Positions 56,135 through 64,000 of a stretch of DNA of 64,000 nucleotides are shown here, piece by piece; the first letter of the stretch is position 1, and every line of letters starts with the position of its first letter. A model generated the notes under the pieces. That model was not told the origin of the DNA, did no database searches, and saw nothing but the letters and a program-made list of their open reading frames with translations. Both the position numbers and the translations under genes were made by a program. The DNA comes from Azolla caroliniana (taxonomy: Eukaryota; Polypodiophyta), in contig JBHGNT010000018.1 of NCBI GenBank assembly GCA_043228905.1, forward strand, positions 13,082,001-13,146,000, written 5' to 3'.

Positions 56135-56956
56135 GTTCCTCAACTTGCTACTGGCCGTCATCTATCTTCAACATCATCCTTGTCCCTGTCATCTTGAAGA
56201 CCCTAAGTTCAGCAACCATCAAGAGAAGAGAAGAAAGACACTAGTTGGTCCACACTCCACTAAGCTATATGACTTCCCATGTAGGCCACTCGGCTATACC
56301 TTGTTTTTGTGATCGCAACTACTCAGAGTGGAACCTACTTCAAACAAGTTTCATTCATGCCTCATTAGGTTAAGCAACATTCGGATAGGCTAGTTGGCGT
56401 TGCCCACTTAAATGTTGTAACCAATCGAAGCAGAATAGGCTTAACATCTTATGTCATTTGTGCTCCATCCGGCTAGAAGAGATTCCGAAAGTCCAGTCAG
56501 CTCTGTCCCTCCCTCTATCGTAGCCACTCTGAAGTAGGACCGTCACTGAAAATGACACACTAACACTATGATTCACACTTTGATCAGTCTATTCCGTGCT
56601 TAACTCGGGTAAGCAACATTCCGGAAGAACAATCGATTCTGTTCCTCTGGTTGCTTTAGTCACTTCAAGCAGGATCGGCAATCAAGTTAAATCGACAATC
56701 CAATCATCATGATTCGTGCTCAATTCGTCTAGGCATCACAAAGGAGAGACCAATTGGTTCTACTCCACACCTAGCCGTAGCCACTTCAAGCATAGTTGAC
56801 GGAACAATCAATTAAGTTTGTGTCCAATTCGGCCAGATCAAATTCAGGTGAACCAACCGGTTGCAGTCTCCTACCGAACGTAGGCACCTCTGTTAAGCGC
56901 TTGGATTGCAACACAACCAGTCATGAATAAGAGCGCATCAACAAGGACATAATATG
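56135..56956 (+). other. Noncoding leader after copia H LTR
   Basis: No gag is found here. The stretch is repetitive in wording (CATTCGG, CCACTTCAAGCA, GGCCAGATC) but holds no open frame of note. Element H probably lost its coding part when LTR I arrived, or was noncoding. Confidence 0.45.
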
Positions 56957-57374
56957 TGTTGAAGGACCTACGAAGAGGAAACGACAAGAGGAAAAGAGGC
57001 TAAGAGACATCCAAGTGTGAAAGGCCCATACCCTAAATGTGAATGCTATATAAACTACATAGTGGTGGCTTTGTAAGGGTTCTCCCATTTGTAAAGATCT
57101 CCCCATTGATTAAGAGCTAGAGCTTCCTCTCCTCCTTCTTGTAACCTTTAAGCTTAAGAGAGATTAGTGAAGTGTTTAGTTAGAGAACACTAATCTCTCT
57201 TCCTTGTTGGTGCTAGACCTCTTAGCAAAGAGGGTTAATAACATATTCATTACTCTTATTGTCTATATTCATTGCCCTATTGTCTATGAGAGCGAGCTTG
57301 AGAGAGTGAGAGAGATATCGTGCTTAATAATCTATTAATCATTAAGTGAGTGTGAGGCTTGGAGGTGTCCGACA
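56957..57374 (+). repeat. Putative 5' LTR of copia I
   Basis: Starts TGTTGAAGGACCTACG and is taken to end GTGTCCGACA. TATA-like GCTATATAAAC lies at about 57045. It ends about 140 bp before the gag start, as expected for a copia. No partner LTR was found. Confidence 0.45.
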
Positions 57375-57514
57375 ACCATCTTCGCCCGATTCGCCATCAA
57401 AAGGGTATACGTCGGTCCAAACTCCGCAAACGACATCGAGGGGCTAACTCCATTGATACATAGATCGCACACAACGTCTGAATAGAACTTTCTAACTAGT
57501 CGAATCACATCAAA

Positions 57515-58400
57515 ATGGCCTCAACATCCGGCTTGTCAGAGATAAGTCTAAGGAAGTTCGATGGATTGAACTTAAATTTCTGGAAGGAGCAGATACAAAA
57601 CTATCTTATAGTCAAGGGTCAGATTAATCTCATCGAGACCAAAAATGCTCTAGAAGGATACAAGTCGAATGAGTGGATGAAGCTAGAAAGAATTATCTGT
57701 GCTACCATTCGGATGCATTTGTCGGAGTTAGTGTACTTCACAGTGCAATCATGTTCGACTTCCTTCCAACTATGGAAGACATTCTCAAACACTTACGAAA
57801 AGAAGGTCGCCGCAACAAAGATATATCTGATTCGGTGTCTCTACAACCTTCAAATGAAAGAATCCAACTCGGTCCAAGCACACCTCAAGGAGTACGAAAG
57901 CCTAAGCTCCCAAATTTCGTCCCAAGGGACTACAATCGAAGACGAATTAAAAGCAATGCTGCTCATGAGTAGTCTTCGTCCTTCTTAGGAAACTTTCGTC
58001 ACAACTACATGCAATGCGTTGACTGTTGTAGTAAAGTACTCCGAGGTCACAAGCTCAATCTTGATTGAAGCAACTCAAAGGAAATCGTTTGCAAATAATT
58101 TGGCCAATGACGCCTACGTAGTACAAGGTTTGGCCGACCGACCGTACATTTGAGGAAGAAGTTTTTCCCAACCGCCAAACAATGTGCGAAGCTGGAGTAA
58201 GTCCATGGACAATCGAACCTGCAACTACCGTAAGAAAATCTGACTTATCAAGGACGATTGCCGTGCCCTCAAAGTCAAGAATGATAAAGCTCAACGATCT
58301 TATTCAAAATTGTGGCTGTGTTAGCTGGTCGACCACCAGGGTCGGAATCCGACATATGTGAAAGGAAGTTGGAGTTGACCAGGTTTGGAGTCGAACGAGT
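57515..58400 (+). pseudogene. Copia I gag
   Basis: The frame MASTSGLSEISLRKFDGLNL at 57515 is a copia Gag: FDGLNLNFWKEQIQNYLIVK, then WMKLERIICATIRMHLSELV, YLIRCLYNLQMKESNSVQAH and SSQISSQGTTIEDELKAMLL, ending in a stop at 57986. The start codon has the usual place after the leader. Beyond the stop the frame can be followed through AATQRKSF and a degraded zinc-knuckle-like CNYRKKI*LIKDDCRALK to about 58290. The element then ends without protease. It resembles the Gag of copia C. Confidence 0.75.
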
Positions 58401-58407
58401 ATTAAAG

Positions 58408-58800
58408 TGTTAGAGTCGGATCGAAGACAAGTATCGATGAGTCATAAATTAAATAATAATATTTTGTCAAGTAGAAAAATATATTAGATTTAGTTAGGAC
58501 AGTTTTGTAATAGTTCATGCTGAAGAAGGGCAAGGGTATTCTTGGAAAGAGACTCTCGGTTCCCCTATAAAAGAAGGACCGAGAGCATTGTAAATCTATT
58601 GTTTTATTTTTGAATTAATATAAGTTAGTGGTTAGAGTATCTTTGAATCGACAATAGCTTTGTTCATTTCTATTTTCAGTGTTGATCTCTGATTATTTGT
58701 GCTTACTAAGTAATTATATTAAGACCAGTAGTCGATCACGGTTACTTAGTACCATTTCTGATTACCTGTTACGGGCATGGCCATATAATATCCCGTGGTG
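58408..58800 (+). repeat. LTR-like segment
   Basis: Starts TGTTAGAGTCGGATCG directly after the gag remnant and has a TATA box CCCCTATAAAAGAAGG at about 58561. The 3' border is not clear. It may be a solo LTR or the 5' LTR of the gypsy element at 60924. Confidence 0.35.
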
Positions 58801-60923
58801 AGAATTTACCGTAGCATTCTATACACGTGGATAAGTGTGAGGGTTAAACAAGGGTGTAAAGAAGGGGAGGATTACTTTTAATCCTCGGGATTGAAACAAC
58901 CCATTAGGCCAAGTGTGAACTTGTCTGGGGGCCTTGTGTATCGTTATAAATAAGAGGCCTAGCTACCCTCATTTCATCATCTTGTTGACTATGTCGAGAC
59001 TCTGTCTTGTGGTGGGTCAACTCTTGTAGCGAGTGCACCAGCACCAGGTACGACTTGACGCCACAACGGTGGTATGGGATGCCGATCGAGGCTCGAGTCC
59101 GTCTCGATCCCTTCGCTCGGGTGTGGTCAGGTGGATCGGCACCCTTCTTTCTCTCTCTCCTTTCTATCTAGATCTATCTTTTATCCTTATTTTATGCTTA
59201 CATTAATTCATGTCTCTAATAGTTGGATTAGAGCCTATGTTCTAATGTTTCTTTTGTTTTCTTTTGTCTTGTTGATTGATGGTGATCGATCGATGTGCGG
59301 TTGGCCTTGATCCAGACAACGATCAACAAAGGAACTTCGGTAACTCTTTTCTTCTTCTTTTTTTTCTATTGTTTTTTCTCCCATCTAATCATGTGTATAG
59401 TCTATATGTAATTGTTTTCATTAATTTAATGATGTTGTAGTGGTAATTAATTGGTTGTATAAAACGTTTACATATGTGAATGACGTCAATACCTCATTTG
59501 ACATATATTTAATATGTGATTAGTGTTGTATACGTACGAGGTTAATACCTCAATTGCGTATTACGCTCACATACATATGTTACGTATGCGTATGAGGTCA
59601 ATAACTCGATTTCGTTATAAATGATATGCGTTTGGTGTCGTATACATATGAGGTCAATACTTCAATTGCGTATTACGATTAACCCTTATTTTTGGATGTT
59701 TCGTGTGCGTAGAGGCTACATGCCTCGATTACGTGTCTCGATTTCATCATATGTTGGCTATTTGATGTTACGATTTTTTTTAATATACGCATATGTGGTC
59801 ACATGTATACGTATTTGATCGTATATATGTGATAAATAAACATATGTGTATATTTGATATTACGTGATCTTTATATCGAATGTTTTCCTTTTCGGGGAAA
59901 GGATCTTGGTGACCGTCCTCACATTTTTGTGAGAATGGCGTTGTCACCATCCCTTTTTTCAACAATTTTTTATTGTTGACATTCCCGTTGGTGATTTCGA
60001 TTTTATTACGTAAAGAAATGTCTATAGCCACAATGATGTTGAGAACGTAGGGCTTGACCCACTTCATGTGAGGTCGCTCCTATGACACACATATCCAACA
60101 TCCCTCCCTCGTTACATGGATACGATGCCACCATGAGATCATTCTTACGAGAGGCATTCGTAATGACGTAACCATGTGATGGGCCACCTGGGCCTACTAC
60201 GAAAAGAGGGCTCATTTGGCTTGACCATTAGGTTGCACTTTGGCATATGCCATCGTAATTATGAGACTTGAGGTTAGGTAATGTACCATCAAAGTTTGTG
60301 GTAAACGAGGGGGAAATAAGGACTCCTGACATATATGTTTCTTTTCAAAAAACATATATGGGCAAATGCCTCACATATCTCTTATACGCATGAAACATTA
60401 AACATTCAAGAAGAGCAACCTACTTGGTTGGCTCAAGTGTTTAATGCATTTGTTCTCGAGGTCTCGAGTTCAAATATGACCAAGACCATACAATTTCGTT
60501 GATACATATGGCTATAACACTTGTTTAGACTTGAGGTCTAAGTGCACTTCGGGGTCCTCATAATAGGACTTAAAGAGTCGAAACCACATACGTGGGCATA
60601 GAAACATAGTTTATTGTTAACATTTCCTTTGTGTATAAACTACTCATGACGCGAACATACATGGTTGAGCCTCGGGGAGCCGCCATGAAAAAATCGATAT
60701 AGAGATTAGGGAAAGACATTAATTTGTCACCCCCATGGTTTTTAAAACACCTTTGTGTTACCAAAGTAACCTGATCTTGAACCTCATCTCATAAGTCTAG
60801 AGGGGTATTGACGTGAGATCATGATATCGATTAATGTTTGTCCATGATATGTTTACATCACGACATGATGTTATGACTATTTGTCTGAGCTTATCCTATT
60901 TCTTTGCCAGAAATAATCATTCA
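58801..60923 (+). other. Leader or spacer before gypsy J
   Basis: No gene was recognised. A second TATA-like GTTATAAATAAGAGG stands at about 58943. From 59480 to 59690 the words GAGGTCAATACCTCAATTGC and TATTACG recur about four times at irregular spacing. A tRNA-like A-box (TGGCTCAAGTG, 60429-60439) with a weak B-box (AGTTCAAATAT, 60467-60477) is present. Part of this region is probably the LTR and leader of gypsy J. Confidence 0.4.
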
Positions 60924-63900
60924 ATGGCTCAAAATAACGATCCCATGTCATCCGCTCAAACGGAAGGAACTCAAGGAAATCCTCCTGGACAAATGTCCAT
61001 TGAGATGTATTTTTCGCAAATAACCCAATACCTTAGTTTCACCGCTCAACAGATGACCGAACTTCGGCAATTTCAAAGTGCTCTCGAGGCATGTGTCATT
61101 AGTTTACAACGTGAGACTAATAGACTTGATGAGCGACAATGTGAACCATCTTTTGTCGTTAAGCCATTTACGGGAGAAAAAAAGGAAAGAACCGAAGAAG
61201 CAATCCGCACGTGGCTGGGAGGATGGGAGTCTCATTTTGAGCTCTATCCCACGCCAGATAGTACGAAGATTGCATATGTCGGTCGAGAACTAGGGGGTAA
61301 GGCCGCCGCTTGGTGGCGTGGGCTCTGTACTTTGGGGAAATTGCCCGATACTTGGATAGATTTTGTCACTGTTTTTAAGGGCCAATTTCTACAACCTCCC
61401 TCTCGAACCGAGGTAGCTCAAGCTTTAATGAACCTCTCTAGCAGAAAGTTTTCCTCACTAGAAGACTATGTCCACCATGCTAGAACCCAAATCCAAAAAT
61501 CGGGTCTAGAAGGGGACAATTGGTTAATACCTTATTTTGTCAATGGCATCCCCAATTCGGACTATCACTGGATAGTGCACGATAAGGATCGAAAATCCTT
61601 CGAAGAGGCTGTTGAAATTGTTCTTCACTATCAACGCACTTCGAAGAAGGACCGCAACAAACCCAACGAAGCGCCCGGGACTAAGCAGTCGCAATTCGCT
61701 AGGATACGCAAGACACCCAACGAATTCATGGATCGCGATTGTAAGAGACAACATCCTTTTTGCGTATTCTCCAAAAAGAAGGGTCATACAAAAGCGCAAT
61801 GTTGAAAGCTCCAATGGAAAGAGCACGACAGCAAAGCTAAAGTTGTAGACCACAAAGGTCAGATTCCTAATGTCCTTTAGGTCTATACACATCATTTAAG
61901 TAATTGTCAATGTTCTTTCCCGCACTATGTATTGGGTCCCAATGATTTACTACGTGCAAACGGGTATATCAATGGATCTCCCATACAATTTTTGTTTGAT
62001 TCGGGAAGCTCACACAACTTTGTGAATGATCGTTTGGTTCAGATATGGGGAATCCAACCCACCGTAAGTGATCACACCTATACGGTGCACTTGGCTGATG
62101 GAAGAGTACAATACATCAACTGGGCGATTCATTCATTAGGAATTTCTATTGATACTTATATACAGGAAGTAGACTACCATGTAATGAATCTTTGTACCAC
62201 TGATGTAATACTGGGTTATCCCTGGTTCTATAATAAAATCTCTTCTTTATCTATTGATTGGGTTCATCATTCAATTACATTTGTACTGAACGACTGTACT
62301 CATTTTATGCAATGTGTAAAAAAACAATCCCTCTCGATTGTTTCCTCTCCATCAATATCCGAGTATTCTTGTTCTACTCTATTTTATTGTGTACTTGATC
62401 CGGACATTCTCGTTTACAATATCGATAATGTCTCGGTTCAATTAACATATTTTGAACAACAACAACTTGATGAAATCTTAAATGATTTTCGTGATGTTTT
62501 TCCTAGTGAACTACCAGATGGGTTACCTCCAAAACGTAATATAGACCATCATATATTGTACCTGGCGTTGCACCAATAAGTATACCCCCTTATCTCTTAA
62601 GTCGATCCGAAGAGGATGAGGTATCTAAGCAACTCAAGGACTATTTACGAATGGGTTATATACGTTATAGTAAATCTCCATGGGGGGCACCAGTTCTCTT
62701 GGTTAAGAAGAAAGAGGGCACATGGCGTATGTGTATTAATTACCGACGCTTGAATAAAGTGACGATCAAGAATTTGTATCCATTGCCCCGGGCTGACGAT
62801 CTAATTGACCGTCTCCAGGGAGCTCGGTATTTTACGAAACTTGATCTCCGTACGGGCTACCATCAAATTCGTATAAGTGAGGATGATGTTCCTAAAACAG
62901 CATTTCGTACGCGCTATGGCCATTATGAGTTTTTGGTTATGCCTTTTGGTTTGACCAATGCTCCAGATACATTTCAACTAGAAATGGATGACATTTTCCG
63001 AGAACAACTTGGAAAATTTGTCGTTATTTTCTTGGATGATATTTTAGTTTATAGCTGTACATTACACGAACATGCTAAACATGTCCGCTTTGTTTTACAA
63101 ACATTAGGTGACAAACAGTTTTACGCGAAGATCTCAAAATGTGAATTCTTCAAGAAATCAATTACTTATCTTGGACATCTCATAACCGAACGAGGAGTTG
63201 AAATTGATCCTTCTCGCATTGAGAAAATCAAGCTTTGGCCCACTCTTCGGAATATTCGAGAAGTTCGATCATTCCTTGGTTTTGTCGTGTTTTTGCGAAA
63301 ATCCCTTCGTAATTACTCCCAATTGACAACGTCGTTTACTGATCTTCTAAAAGGTCAAACATGTAAGTCTACAAAACCTATTTTCTGGAATGCTACGCTA
63401 CACCTCGCCTTTAAGGAACTCAAGGACCTGGTGTGCAAGGCTCCTTCACTTCTTTTACCTGATCCTTCAAAACCTTTTGAGGTTGAAACCGATGCAAGCA
63501 ATTATGCTATAGGTGCTATCTTATATCAAGATGGTAAACCAATAGCATTCGAGAGTAAGAAACTTGATTCTGCTCAATGTCGGTATACCGTTCAAGAAAA
63601 GGAATTATTTGCAGTTATACATGCACTCAAAACATGGCGCCATTATCTTTATGGAAATCGCTTTGTGGTAACTACGGACCACGAGTCCTTGAAATATTTT
63701 TGTGACCAACAAGACCTGAAAGGTCGTAAGGCATGATGGGCTGATCTCATGCAGGACTTTGATTTTTCCATACAATATCGTAAAGGTTCCATGAACACTG
63801 TCGCTGATACACTAAGTCGCATCCGTGAAGTTAACATGCTTAGCTTCACTGAAATAACATAAAATCTTTATGTGATGACAGTTATTACGCAAAATACTGG

Positions 63901-64000
63901 GCAAGAGTTGAGTCTGGAACAGACACCACCACATCCTCGAAGGAATACTTCTACATTGCTAACGGTCTGCTCTACCGTAATGGGAAGGTTTGTGTTCCAG
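60924..64000 (+). pseudogene. Gypsy element J gag-protease-RT-RNase H (cut by window)
   Basis: ATG 60924 starts MAQNNDPMSSAQTEGTQGNP. Gag core LGGKAAAWWRGLCTLGKLPDTW is at about 61288-61353, with a residual CCHC (CVFSKKKGHTKAQC) before a TGA at 61803. The protease is FLFDSGSSHNFVND (about 61990-62031), triad intact. A one-base frameshift near 62555 separates it from RT. RT has [33 protein letters not shown] and the intact active site [12 protein letters not shown] (about 63023-63056). RNase H starts [18 protein letters not shown] (about 63478). TGA at 63734 replaces the usual arginine of GRKARW. The frame then continues QDFDFSIQYRKGSMNTVADTLSR to the start of the integrase at the window edge. 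It is the best preserved gag-pol here. Confidence 0.9.

Overview
This window looks like nuclear DNA of a land plant with a very repeat-rich genome. It holds one spliced, plant-type glutathione peroxidase gene, a fragment of a PLS-class pentatricopeptide (PPR) gene, and many Ty1/copia and Ty3/gypsy retrotransposons nested in each other. The species cannot be fixed from the sequence. The mixture of large Tat-like gypsy elements and DNA transposons with phage/bacterial-looking protein domains would suit a non-flowering plant, but that is only an impression.

Layout. 1-1160: decayed retroelement end. 1162-35826: a nest of elements. The outermost is copia element A (5' LTR 1162-1423, gag/protease/integrase to about 3517, RT/RNase H 34404-35760, stub of 3' LTR 35801-35826). 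It is split by element B, bounded by 428/424-bp LTRs (3519-3946 and 33910-34333). Inside B lies a gypsy element in circularly permuted order: protease-RT-RNase H (3950-6347), integrase (20754-22167), 3' ORF (22483-22919 and 27224-29620), one internal LTR (29649-30090), primer binding site and gag (30370-32529). Its RNase H/integrase junction is interrupted by copia element C (6348-20753, 5-bp target duplication ACTTG). The 3' LTR of C is in turn interrupted by DNA transposon D (11140-20495). The 3' ORF is interrupted by a gag-only LTR element E on the minus strand (22920-27223).

Transposon D is the most interesting object. It has short terminal inverted repeats and a 12-bp repeated target (ACTCCTTCCAAA). 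It carries two divergent genes: a transposase-like protein with an RNase H-like D...DN...GHTHxxID signature (minus strand), and a spliced gene (plus strand) that fuses a ParB-like domain to a beta-class N6-adenine/N4-cytosine DNA methyltransferase. The first intron of the methyltransferase gene holds eight near-perfect palindromes spaced almost exactly 51 bp apart, which look like protein-binding iterons. Both genes are now broken by stops and frameshifts.

35827-48490: repeats, a gypsy RT scrap, a second decayed DNA transposon with a transposase gene on the minus strand (40017-42808) whose intron is also filled with palindromic repeats, a three-unit higher-order minisatellite (about 43037-43990), a minus-strand gypsy gag/protease fragment, and the PPR fragment. 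48528-51001: the glutathione peroxidase gene (six exons, last intron of GC-AG type), apparently the only intact host gene. 51002-64000: decayed copia elements and LTRs, ending in a fairly well preserved gypsy gag-pol (60924-64000) cut by the window edge. Nearly all element genes are inactivated, and several of the stops look like CGA-to-TGA or CAA/CAG-to-TAA/TAG changes, as expected from decay of methylated DNA.
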